62,904 bases of DNA from assembly GCF_022376445.1 (NCBI RefSeq), contig NW_025955182.1, positions 1 through 62,904 of the forward strand, in the 5' to 3' direction. The position numbers were made by a program, and so were the translations under genes. The notes under the pieces were generated by a model that worked only from the letters and a program-made list of their open reading frames with translations, searched no databases and had not been told where the DNA came from. Within the stretch, counting starts at the first letter, position 1. Every line of letters begins with the position of its first letter. Source of the DNA: Fomitopsis serialis (Eukaryota; Basidiomycota; Agaricomycetes; Polyporales; Fomitopsidaceae). Shown one piece after another: positions 49,339-60,381 of this stretch.

Positions 49339-50449
49339 TCAGCCCGGGCTAGCCTCGGCCACCAAGGTAAGATCACCGACCTTGTGGAAAGTAACGTCGG
49401 GGAAGAGCGTCTTCGCCTCATCGTTCGTCACCGACGGGTGCACAATCACATCGTCACCGGTCTTCCAGTTCACGGGCGTCGTGACCTTGTACTTGTCACC
49501 GAGCTGCAGGGCTGCATGTCGGCGGTAAGTCAGCTCCGATGTATACTACGCCTAGCGCCGGCGAGTTAGTGGGGCTGGTACGTACAGTCGACAACCCTGC
49601 CGGCCGAGTACGCATCAGCGTCAAGGCGCGTAGGAGACAGTGTGCTGTGCTTACCGAAGAATCTCGTCGAAGTTGCGACCGGTCGCAGCGGGGTACGAAA
49701 GGCTGAGACGGATGACCTTCTTGGGGTCGATGATGAACACGGTGCGGATCTGTTTCATCTTGTCAGAAATAAATGCTGGAGACTGACGTCAAGCGACTGA
49801 CGGTGAACGGCAGACCCTTCCCATCGCGGTTGGTGGCGTCCTGTTCGTCGAGCATGTCGTACAGCACCGAGACCTTCCTCTCGGCATCGGCGATCTAGCG
49901 TGCATCACTCCGCCTCAGTCCTGGGCATGGCACACAGCACGATGGCATGTACGTACGATGGGAAATTTGACACTCGTCGGGCCGAGGGTCTTAGTGCCGT
50001 ACTCGTTGATGTCCTCGACCCAGCGCGCGTGGTCGTTGAGGTTGTTCGCGGACAGACCAATGACCTTCACGTTGCGCTTGGCCCACTCATCGCTCCTGCA
50101 AAGGCCCCTAGTCAACACCGACTCGCCAATCTGACACTGAAGCACCGCAACTCACTTCCGCGCAACCTCTGCGAGCTCCGTCGTGCACACGGGGGTGAAG
50201 TCGCCAGGGTGCGAGAACAGGATCGCCTGCGCATGGCGGCATCACGCACACAGTGGTCGTCGGTACAGGCGAGGGCAGGTGGAAGGGACGGAGCGCGTCA
50301 AGTCCGAGATCAGCTATCGTCGATCCCGCTTCATTTGCAATCACACTCACCCAGGAGTCTCCGATCCACTCGTGGAACTTGATCGGACCTTGGGTCGTCT
50401 CCGCCTCGAAGTCGGGCGCGATGCTTCCCAAGCGCAGAGAGGCCGGCAT
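49339..50449 (-). CDS. 1-Cys peroxiredoxin (Prx6 type)
   Basis: Thiol peroxidase reducing H2O2 and organic hydroperoxides; cytosolic or mitochondrial, with no clear targeting peptide here. Seven exons: 50449-50351, 50226-50156, 50095-49957, 49894-49802, 49749-49655, 49596-49586, 49511-49339; 226 aa, the normal length. The peroxidatic site is C47 in [19 protein letters not shown]; the partner Arg is in [18 protein letters not shown]; and the Prx6-type C-terminal domain [21 protein letters not shown] is present. No second Cys occurs at the 2-Cys position. Exon 6 is only 11 bases (adds VVD) and is required to keep phase between EILR and SLQLGD. A TATA box lies upstream. Confidence 0.95.
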
Positions 50450-52508
50450 GTCTGTGAGTGGGATTCTGGTACAGCTACAAGTGGGGGCAAGAGGCGGGAG
50501 GGGGCGTTATCAGGACATCGCAGCGCCCCCGGCGCGGTTTATATATGCGCGCGGCGGGGACGAAGGCGGGCGGGTGGCGAAGGATGTGTGACCACTGACG
50601 ATGACATGATGAAGGATGGCGAAGATGGGATCGCGCCTTCGGTTCTCACGGGGGCTACGCCTGCATTCACTCCTCCTCCATCCGTGCCACCATCAGCTCA
50701 TCTCGACGTGCTCTCGGTGCGCCGTGGCCTCTCTATATACCTCAGAATGTGCAGCGGACGCAGAATTGCCTCAGAACAGCGTGGGTGTGAGAGCCGCCGA
50801 GAACTTCTCGGTGGCTGAGATCCCGGAGAGCTTGCAGTGTCTTCCAACCTCGACCGCGAGGGTACCTGCCGGGAAACTCCTGGACTCGCACGGGACCTGA
50901 CAAGGAGGAATGCGGAGATTTGAGAAGAGTTGCAGTACGATACCACGAATTCAATCACTGCTACAGTGCTATGTGCCCAGGCGTGCAAGACAGTTGTTGC
51001 GGACATTGTGCGGGTACGCGTCGACGCACGCAAAGTATCAGGGACCTCGAACCCGAGATCTGCCGACTGCTTTGGTGCACGCTACTCAGTACAAGTCATG
51101 AACACAGTCCCCGGGAGGGACTCGTCGTCGACGAGCCCTGCGCAGACCTTCTCGTGGTCCGGGGGGTGAGTAGTCCTTATGGGATGAAACCAACATGCGC
51201 TGTAAGGACTGTCCACCGCTGTTCAGCGGTGCAGCCAAGATGAAAATCCTGTTTCATCCGAGGTCATGGATCCCAATCCACCCTCAAAACGGGCCGAACA
51301 GACTGGCCCTCTCTCTGACCCACCTGGGAAGTGTCGAAACACTGGTGGAAAGGCCCTGTATGGCCACTTTTGAGCCCACCGTCCCCCTACACCGCAAACA
51401 GTGACCACGGGGCCACACCCGACGTCCAAGGGCGCTTGACCACGCCCACATAGACGCCCGCGAGTTAGCCACCAGCTCCTCCGCGAATCTCGAGCCGTCC
51501 TCCGAACGCGAGCCACACGGTAAATACTACCAAACATGGTGCCACAACTATCCTTTAGAGGCGAACACTGACGGTTTGCTGGATCCTCGAGATAATGATA
51601 TGACTTTCTCCCTCAATACCTGACACTCTTTCTCCTGGCAAAAATGAATGTACTCTGTCACATCCCCACACTCCCTGTGCCCTGAGCGCTTCCTCATGAA
51701 TAATTACGTTAGGCCGCTTGAATCGTATCAGATGCCGTCACTGGTGTTAGGGCTCTCTAAAAAGTAAACGCTCATTGCTTTACATGCCATATAAAATAGA
51801 CCTCACCTGCATGATCACCAAGGATAACACATCATGCCGCCCACCACAAGGCAGACAACAACATCCAAGAAACAACCCCAGTGCCGTCAAATGGCCCCTG
51901 TGGCCAAGCCACGTCAGTTCAAGGCCTGGTCACCCTCTGAGTCCTACCCATTCTCACCATCCGCACCGCTACCCCCATCCCTCCCCGCACTGCGACATCA
52001 GGAAACCCCCCCTGCGCGAATGTGGCGCGAATCGGCGCCAAATCGGTCCGGCGCGACCTCCCGTGTAAACGGCTTCCAAATCGGTGCAAACAGCTCGTAA
52101 ACGCCATCCGAAAAAGCTGGCACCGTGAACTTACACAAAATCACTGGCCGACTCAATATTGGCTTGCCACACTCGATGCCACGAGCCATAGCCGACACTG
52201 ACTCAGAGTTGCACCACGTAACTAGTCCTATATCGGTTTGCAGTGTCGAGAATATCATGTATGATCACTAAAGTACTACTATCCTCGCAACAGACCTTCT
52301 CATCGGCTGGATTCGGCCAGCAACGGACATGGCGCTCGCTTCCAGAGGACCGATAGCGAACGTGCAAGCCTTAGCTCGTCAGCGGGGTACCCGAGGCAGT
52401 GTGCAACGTTCGTGCACCATAGTACGCGGATGCGACTTTAGATATATAGGGTGCTACATGGAATGCGCGGTGAAGTGAAGGGCGGTGCTACCACTGACAG
52501 CAAAACCA
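50450..52508. other. No confident gene; AT-richer stretch with possible relics
   Basis: After the peroxiredoxin promoter there is no recognised gene. A plus-strand start at 51267 (MDPNPPSKRAEQTG, then GKCRNTGGKALYGHF before a stop) and an 88-codon frame at 51834-52100 (MPPTTRQTTTSKKQ) look like fragments of larger coding sequences. 51540-52300 is poorer in GC than the rest of the window, as seen in decayed transposons. Confidence 0.4.
50538..50545 (-). promoter_or_regulatory. TATA box of the peroxiredoxin gene
   Basis: TATATAAA on the minus strand inside a GC-rich context, about 90 bases upstream of the ATG at 50449, the expected place for a core promoter. Confidence 0.6.
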
Positions 52509-53187
52509 TTACCGTCGGATGATCTCGTCGAGTGACGCATGCATGCCACCGGCCTCGGGATCATCCTCGAGCAGCTTAGCTGGATACACGTAGTCCCTGA
52601 GCTTGAAACGATGGCCGATATCCTTGGCAATGGGAAGCTCGTCGCCGGTGACCATCTTGAGCTGGACGCCGAGAAGCATCATGATGGTGTCGCTGATCGT
52701 CTGCTTGGTACCGGTACGGGGAGGGTCGAAGATAGGGAGAAGACCAATCAGCCCGCAACCGTTACTGTCCCCCTCAATGTAATCACCCTCAACCTCCTCG
52801 TAGGGGACAGCGAGCGCGCGCAGACTACGCGCGGCGAACTTCTCCACGTCAGCCTCGCTCTTGTTCTCGTGCTCCTCGGTTTGTTGCGCGAGCAGAGCTC
52901 GATGACGATGCTGGTCATACCCTTGATGACGCGCTGGAGGCAGCCAATCGACTCCTCACGGTACGTGATCTCCGTGCGCTTGTCGGCAGGGTTGAAGAGC
53001 TTGCAGTCGAGCGGCTGTCGACCAGAGCGTGCGCGAGAGGTGTCGGTGAGGGCGCCGACGATGCAAGAGTCAATACCGTCCTTCGAAGATAGAGAGGAGG
53101 CCAATGAGCTCACCCTCGAAGTCAGCACTCTCCACCGCCTCGTAAGCGGGAGCGAGCGCACGGAACAAACCCTTCATCATCCGCATA
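52509..53187 (-). pseudogene. Scrambled fragment of plasma-membrane H+-ATPase (PMA1 type)
   Basis: Only part of the cytoplasmic nucleotide-binding and adjoining phosphorylation-domain region is present. Read on the minus strand: first FRALAPAYEAVESADFEGEL and IGLLSIFE (53187 to about 53085), then DGIDSCIVGALTDTSRARSG and FNPADKRTEITYREESIGCL, then after a one-base break EADVEKFAARSLRALAVPYE with IGLLPIFDPPRTGTKQTI and VKMVTGDE-like QLKMVTGDELPIAK, ending at a stop after LDEIIRR. The first piece is a diverged copy of the third, so a segment that belongs later in the protein also stands before an earlier one. No membrane helices, no DKTGT phosphorylation site and no hinge are present. It cannot be a working pump; more likely a captured or rearranged gene fragment. 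Confidence 0.75.
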
Positions 53188-55592
53188 GACTACGGCTGCC
53201 CAGTGGTGAGTGCATTGGTCTCGTGTGGTCGCCGCCGCAATCGTCGGGCCGAGCTGGGCAATCCTGGCGCGTCGTCTTCGCATCTTCTGCCTGGCGCGTG
53301 TTCACCGGGACTGACTCCAATGGCCGCGTCTGAATAGCAACCCGCCCCCAGCGATGTGGATTCCTGCTCGACTCCTACCTCGGCGAGCCGTGGGCGTCCA
53401 CGTCCGCCACCCCGCCTAGGCCGGCGTCAGCCCGCCTCTTCCAACGCCAATGCCAAAGACCCATCAGGCTCCCAGACCGCGCTCGAGAGCACCGGCCCCT
53501 TGCGGACATCGCCAAGACGAGGCGTCGGGGGCACCAGCCGCACAGGCTGCAACGACGTGCCGCGTGACGACATTGCCGCAATGGGTTACTGCGTGCTCGC
53601 CGCGTTCTGCACGCTGCTCCTCGGTGCACCGCCCCCGCCGCCGATCGACCACCCCGCCGGGTTCGCTGTGCGCGTGCGCTGGTAGCACTGGCAGCCCGCG
53701 CCGCCGCGCGTGGGGCTGTGGAACTTGAACACCTTTTTCACGCCGGACCCGAGCGAGTTCAGCCCAGAGTGGTTCTCGCGTGTGGCACCCAAGCTCTGGA
53801 TCGGCGGGCTGAATAACACAGATCTCGCGGGCGCCGTAGAGCCGAGGGACACGTAGCCTGAACCGGGCGCGAGGGACCACAATCTCGTGGTTGAAAGGGA
53901 GCGCGGCGGGGAGTCGTAAGACTCCACATTTAGAGGTCGCAAGCGAGGTGGCGTCGGGTGTCCTGGCCTCGCGGCTTGGACGTGAGGATGATGGGGGAGC
54001 CGGCGCGAGGTGATGCGTAGGATATTGAAGGTACCGGTTATGTTGACGAGGGCGGCTCCACGACGTAGAGCCGGGGCTGGCGGTGGCAGCGAGGGCTCGG
54101 GGGAGTCAGCACTCGACCCCGGAGGGCCAGAGTGAAGCCAGTCTCCGCGCCTGCGAGCTGGCGGGTGTCGCCCCGGAGGTGTGAAAGAGGCAGTCACGGC
54201 AGCACAGAGGCCGGGCCACAATGCGTACGTGGAGGGGCGAGAGCACAAGCGGGCGGCAGGACAACGATGGGGACAGGTGGGCGAGGGCGAGGGTGACAGG
54301 ATGGAAAGGGTAGACAACAATGGCATCCCGGCTGTGTCGATCTCACGAGGTGAGGATGCTGAGCGGAGTATGAGCTATATCGTTAAGATGAATGAGTGCT
54401 ATGTATCTGGCAACGAGGATGAAAAGGAACAATGGGGAATGATTAAACTGGGGCCTCCCGCTCACGACGTGCGAAGAGACTGGCCTGCAGACCGCGGATG
54501 CGTCACCCGGGCCGATCCCCAACGCGTACATCAACGCGAGTCTGCAGGGGCCAATGATCCGTGTGCACTTGCGAACGGGCGACGTAGGCAAGGTGGGAGG
54601 ATGGGGGTATACGGCGTGGCCAGCATACTAGGTGATGGCCGCGCACTTTCAGAACTCGAGTGTGGTACCTACTTACCGCGCCTGGTTTGGCCTCCCGCGT
54701 CGTCTTCTCGGCCGCAAAGGACAGTCTTATGTGGGTGCCCGAGATAGCAATGCCAGTGTCCTCGTGGCAGGACACAGCCTCCCTTGGCGAGCAGCGAACG
54801 CGGTCACCCGGCCTAGCCGAAGCATGCGTCTCGCACCAGGCCAGAGGAGGTTGGGTCGCCGGGACGAGGACACCGGGATGGCGATCGACTAAGTAATCGT
54901 CGTCGAGGACGCACGGGGCAGTGGAGAGGGCTGAGGAGGGGCTCGTCCATGCAAACCGTAGTCTGAGTGGATGCTCAGGATGGATTAGCAGGACTACAGC
55001 CAAACCACGCACCAAAATCCTTCTCTCGAGGTCCTGCGAGCGAGCTGAGCTCGATGCCCTCTCGCCCTTCTCTGATGGCGACTTCCAGTATCGCCCTCCC
55101 CTATCCGCGATTTTCACTCGCATGATGTCGCGCGGCTTGAAGTGCATCGCGATTCGTGCGGCACAAGTCCTCGGGCAGCGCACGTCTTGGGTAGGGACAC
55201 CGAGGGCGGATGCGAGTCGTTGGTGAGGTGGCGACGTGAGGGCGGTAGATGAGCATGAATCTGGGCAGATCGAAGCCGAGCGAAGAGGGAAATTGTGGGT
55301 GTAGCAGCGAGGTCAGATGGTGGGATGGTGGTGAACGCAGAGCCACACCAAGGCGCGTTCTGCCCGCATGTCGAAGTAAGCGCCGACGAGTGCGCTCGGG
55401 CCAGGGAGCCTCTGGAGCTTGAAGAATGAGTCCGAAGTTCGATCTTTGATTGTGTCTAATGAATTTTTTGTGGAAGCTTTCAAGTGGTTTGTGTCTGACC
55501 CTTTTATTCCAGATGACAAGAACGCAACGACTCGCTATTGAGGCACCCAGGTCCGGCGCTTATAGACATCGCGGGGCACCGAGTGTATTCAA
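53188..55592. other. Accessory stretch without a confident gene
   Basis: GC-rich frames overlap on both strands. A plus-strand segment at about 53700-53860 reads VGLWNLNTFFTPDPSEFSPE then WFSRVAPKLWIGGL, which looks like real protein but is bounded by stops. Another at 54500-54750 (YINASLQGPMIRVHLRTGDV, AHFQNSSVVPTYRAWFGLPR) is similar. Both may be gene fragments next to the transposon. No terminal repeats were identified. Confidence 0.4.
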
Positions 55593-58500
55593 CTACACTA
55601 CAGTGATGTACGTGTTCCTATCGGTGAAGGAGTTGACGTAGAAGTTCTCACACAGATCGAGAACGTTGTCACTCGTCCACTCGGGCGGCTTGACAGGCCC
55701 GAACTTCGGTACAAGATGAATGCTCCGTTGGAGATCCTTCAAGGGGACGATCGCTGCGACGCGGTCCCCTGCATGTGTTCTGTGGCGTTTGATACTGTAG
55801 AAGAGGTGGTTAGCCTCTGGACGAGGCTTGAATCGGGTGAACCATTCGAGGTAGACAAAGTGCGACGGCGCGGTGGGATCGCCATGGAAAACATTGTCGT
55901 GAGCCTTCTTCGTCAGTGAGAATATGGCGCGAACTTGGCCCACACGATAGCCTATTCGCTCGTAAGTTGCTGGAAATGTTTACTGTGTAAGGGATTGCGT
56001 ACCTGCGACCCCTACGTGCCCACCATCTCTCTCGTTTACGAGCGCGGTGTCGAATCTTCCCGGGACGAGTCGACCTTGGGTGTCTCGGTAGTTCGGGCGG
56101 GCATGGATTACATCGAGCGTCTCAGGTGCATTTCTGCGCCTGAAGAAATCCTGGTTCCAGAATTTGACCTTGTGCCACATCGAGACGGCGCGGAAAGGGA
56201 GGTCGTACACTGAGACGTGTTCCGCGAGCTCACGAGCTGACAAGTCGGGATGCTTGTGACTCACTATGGATTCCTTGAGGAGGTGCTCAAAATTGAAAGC
56301 ACCGTAGCGGGCCTCGACGGTCGAAAAGGCGACGGACTTGCACGTCGGATTACGCGTGAGGTGGCGGTGGGGCTTATGAGGAATGTGGGAGGGCGCGGGT
56401 GCGATGTGCGGGCGGCCGTCGAGACGCCATTGGATGTAAAGCATGTGTGCGTGAATTTGTTCGAGGCGAACCACGGTGGTGGTCATCTGCGGATACTCAT
56501 CCTTGCGGTTGGACTTGCGCCACGGATCCTTTGCGAGTGAGATGTGGAGATGTTCAGACGCCGAGGTGTTCGTACCATCGGCAGTACCGAAGAGCTTAAT
56601 CCCCGACGTGTAGTGCTGAAGGGAATGCAGCTTCGGGAAATTGAAGTGATTGCGGATGCCGAGTTGCTCAAATACCGCTTTGTTTGCATGAAATCGAGCG
56701 AGGGCGTCGTCGAGCTGCGCAAGGGTCGTGGAGGTGTGCGCAGGCAGTTGGGCGAGATACACGAAATCCAGGAGAGCGCGCACAGCGCGGATGAGGCGGG
56801 TGGGGTTGTGACCGCCGGGCAGGCGGAGGTCAACTATGGTCCCGAGGAGAACACGACAAATGTCTTCGTGTTCCGTGCCAGAGACGCGCGACAAGTGGGA
56901 GATGCCTTTCGAAAAATGGCGGAGGTTGTGATTAGGAGGGAGGGCCTGGAACCGTTCGTCGATGACTCGAGCACCATATGCAGCCTTGGTCCATGCAACG
57001 ACGTGTTTGACCATCCCTTGGTAGAGCTGATGTAGGATGTCGGGAGGCAAAGAGGCGTAGATGTTGACATAGGGGAGATCTTTCCAAAAGGCGTCGGTGA
57101 GTGGTTTGATGCCCGCGGCCTTGCAAGCATTGACGTGGGCGACTGCTGATCCCGTGCGCGCGAGAGTGTCTAGGGCGTCCAAGATGGCGTTGACGTCTCT
57201 TGCGGTACAAGGCACCGGCTCGCCCAACGACTCAGGGTCCACCACGCCCGCAGGGCATTCACCATTCTTCACGCCGGTGACGAGTACGATTTCTGGGTAG
57301 TCCCCGACATACGCGGCGAAGACGGGGTGGCAGCGCTTCGCGAGACCACGGCCAGTCGTCATCACAGTGCCGTGTCGTCCGGCCTTCCGAGTCGGGGCGA
57401 GGGCCTGGCGTAAGCATGCATGGAAAAGGTTGCTCGACGCTCGACGCCGTGTTTCGTCGCTCTTGATGTGCGAGAGTCGGGTGACTGGCAGATAGCCAAT
57501 GAGCAGCTGGGCCTGTCTGCTGGATTTGCGACGAATCTCCTTCGGGATATTACCAATGGTGAGATATAGCGGGTAACACGACCGGTTGCGAAACTGCGTC
57601 AACTGTGTCTTATCCGAGGAAACGATGAGGGGTATGATCGTCGCACCGGCTTGCTTCTTTTCTAGTTTGTGCTGCAATGATTGAGTTAAGACTGGTGTGT
57701 TGCGAGCAACCAGCAGACACAAGCATACCTGCAGGCGCCACCACCAATCGCCAGTGTTCATGTCGCCATAAACTCGCGTCGTCTTTGTCCGATCAATGTA
57801 GTGTTTCTCGGGGGCGAGGATGATGCTGGTGGCCCAATCGGATGAACCGAAGAGCACGCGTATGCACTCCATGGCATCGCGCAGCCAAAAGTCATATTTT
57901 TCGCCATCCACCTCGACGACGTGACGAACGAAACTCGGGCGAGGAGGGAGCGAGTCGTCAATGATCTTGTTGAGTTCTTTGGTGTTCTTGAACGAGATGT
58001 CTAGGCCATCAAGCACCTGTGTAATCAGCCGAGGACAGGGTTGCGTGAGCCACGGAGGTACATGGAAGAGCGAGCTGCCATACCCCGTCAATTGCCAGCA
58101 GTTCATTGAATGCACTTGCCGACGGACCTCGCGTCTTCGCCCATTGTGCGATGCGCCAGTCCATCCGCGAGGCGAAGGGGGCGAAGATGTTCGCGTCAGG
58201 GGTGTCCCCCAACGCCGCTTCATAGGTAGCAAATGGGTTCTTGCCCGCCGCGGCATTGGTCTCGCCGACTGGGGCCCTGGCGAACGGCACTACAAATGGA
58301 TCATGGAAGAGAAACTCCTCTTCACGTGGCTGATTGCCCGGCAGGTTGCGATCCACGTCCATATCGTCGTGATGTCCGTCGTGTCGGCCTTGATCCTCTT
58401 CGAGGGCATGCTCAGCAGGTCCAAGTGGCCGATCAGACGCTGCAGAGGGCGATTGCATTCGCATGGCCTGAGGAGACGGGCTGCGGTTGAAGAGCCTCGG

Positions 58501-59042
58501 AGGCATGTCCTCGTAGTGTCGCTCGTCTTCGTCATCGGATGACGAGTCTGAAGGCAAGCCGTCGACTGCATCGTCCAGTAGGGGCTCGCCCAGTGCATCT
58601 TGATCGAGGTACTCGAGCTGACCATCGTCGTCTGGGTCTAGGTATTCGAGGGGACCGTCGAGATCTGGTCCAGGTACGTGGTTTGTGGCTGCGCGACATC
58701 ACAGCAATGCTGATGCTCACCTTCAGTCACACGCTGGTTCGCATGCCCTGCCGCGAGCACGGGATCCAATTGGCTTTGTGCACTCCCACTGGCCGGCTGG
58801 CGTTCGAGGGGATGGCTCGAAGGACCGGCGACAGGTTCGGTGGGCATGCGATTCTCCTCGAGGCGAGTGCGCGCGCACACACGCGCGCGTTCCATCGCCT
58901 GCATGACGCTGCTCTGGCATCGAGGATCTCCCGACCGAACCACATGTCTTGACAGCGCGTCAATGTCAAATCCGGACGCACCGCAGCCAAGGCACTGATG
59001 CGAAGCGCTTGCCGTCGCGCTGTTGGGCGAACCACCTGCCAA
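55593..59042 (-). mobile_element. Plavaka-family DNA transposon, transposase coding region
   Basis: Core exons are 58688-58084, 58016-57729, 57671-56003 and 55969-55593, plus a C2H2-like finger exon ending at 58721. Family marks are RMDWRIAQWAKTRGPSASAF, LDISFKNTKELNKIIDDSLP, KYDFWLRDAMECIRVLFG, YGDMNTGDWWWRLQ, ATIIPLIVSSDKTQLTQFRN, YPLYLTIGNIPKEIRRK, QLLIGYLPVTRL and SLPPDILHQLYQGMVKHVV. I recognise these as the basidiomycete Plavaka transposase, a cut-and-paste family. The coding sequence has no stop or frameshift, so the copy may be recent. Element ends and target-site duplications were not found by eye, so the limits given are coding limits only. Confidence 0.88.
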
Positions 59043-59893
59043 ATAGCATTGTCAGGGTCACGAATTCGTTGAGCGTGATCCAGGATGTGGAAACGTACCG
59101 GGGAGGCCCACATTCATGCACAGATGGGCGAGAGGCCCCGCTCCAATGTCACCGAGGCATTGAGTGTCTTCCAAAAGGTGAAAAGAGTTGTGCGCGAGTC
59201 CCAGACGAACTGATCGAGCGAGCGAAGATGGAACACCTTTCGCGACAAGCAAGTGCCTGAGACCCGCGATTGTGGTGCCGTCGGATACAACTGGTAAGAC
59301 ACGAGTCAGTGGATATACAATGAATGAGTAATCAGAAAATGAACACTGACCGATTGGAATACTTCGCCCGGCACAGGGGCGAACAAATATTGTGTACGTT
59401 GACGTTGCGGTGATTCGCCTTCGATGATCCAGCCGAACATGGGTGAAGTGCCCTCGACGCCGGCGTGTCCTGACCATACAACTGAGGAGAATCCTCGTGA
59501 TAGGGAGCCAATCGGCTTGAAAGAGAGCGGCTGTTGAGGATCGGTTGTCAGTTAAGCTCGGAACGGGTTATAACACAAGTGGACACCGCCTATGAAGTTT
59601 TGTCCTCGTTACTCACCTAATGCTGCCGCCCATATAAGAAAATAGGCATATACGGAAACCCAGTGTAATGCCCATTCAACCTCTGACAGCCCCGCGCGAA
59701 GTCCAGTGGATCCGTCACTGGGTCGTTCTAGCTGGTAAGCACTATGGCGTATCGAGGTTTGCGACGCAGCTGGGACGGAGTCGGGGCCGATCGTGACACC
59801 TGGCGTCTTTGAGAGGTGAAACAGCAAAGAACTGGCAACCGCCGGCAGAAGGAGGACGAGGGAAATATTGAATATGTAGCGCAATGTGTGCAT
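55593..59893 (-). CDS. Composite frame: membrane segments + ubiquitin-like domain + zinc finger + Plavaka transposase
   Basis: Joining 59893-59617, 59530-59351, 59290-59099, 59035-58721, 58688-58084, 58016-57729, 57671-56003 and 55969-55593 gives one 1300-codon frame, with phase 1 matched at each of the upstream junctions. Order: hydrophobic segment aa 6-25 (ISLVLLLPAVASSLLF), second at about 75-97 (VSVYAYFLIWAAAL), a basic stretch, then a ubiquitin-like fold at about 136-217. The fold starts TIFVRPCAGRSIPI|VVSDGT, continues TIAGLRHLLVAKGVP and HNSFHLLEDTQCLGDIGAG, and ends HLCMNVGLPGG like the LRGG of ubiquitin. Next come CLGCG...LSRHVVRSGDPRC and the transposase. If the intron 59098-59036 is retained, the ubiquitin-like protein ends at 59058 instead, so it may be a separate gene. 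Upstream start 59893 is the first Met before the hydrophobic segment. Introns of 32 and 33 bases are unusually short. Confidence 0.5.
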
Positions 59894-60381
59894 GATGATT
59901 GCAGCGTCGTTCGGTGAACAGAGGCTTGCGAGAGCTCTGGTCCGCCATCCTTGTTTGGGAGGACGCCCGCCTTGGCGCTGCGTCCGAGTCGGCATCAAAG
60001 GATCGTATTGTGAGGTAGCAAATGAGCCTGTGAGCGAAATAGGGACTGTACGCTGAGACGAGCCTCCAATTTCCGCCAGACAGCGTGACGATGCAAACCG
60101 CAACGCTCAACGGCCCATTGCAGGCCGGTAACCCTTGCCCAGAGGCAAGCCTCGGGCCGCAGCGCACAGGTAGAAATGCAGGCCGGGGGTACGGCTTGAT
60201 AACCCGTAGTGGCATGGCCCGCCGCGACACCCTAAATCAACGGCCGAGTTTGTGCCTGGAGATTCCACCAGGCCCGCTGGCACCTCCAAGCCCTTGCGCC
60301 TTTCCCCCCGACCACGACGTCTCTCCGTTCAGTGGAAGCCCCTTCGGCTGGCTGTGCCTCAGTTCCTGCACCTCCCCGGTC
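59894..60381. promoter_or_regulatory. Divergent intergenic region
   Basis: 488 bases between the composite minus-strand frame and the plus-strand gene at 60382. Minus-strand frames continue open through here and could extend the membrane protein, but without a better start. No core-promoter word was recognised. Confidence 0.35.

Noticed and set aside
59270..59442. Alternative frame starting MFGWIIEGESP across the first half of the ubiquitin-like exon
   Set aside because: It reads well before the splice but leads to a stop at about 59114 and loses the ubiquitin-like strands; the chosen frame continues in phase into the next exons. It remains possible as a second product.
59742..60230. 162-codon minus-strand frame overlapping the membrane and ubiquitin-like gene start
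   Set aside because: Different frame from the one that splices into the ubiquitin-like domain; Arg/Pro/Ser/Cys-rich and without motif.
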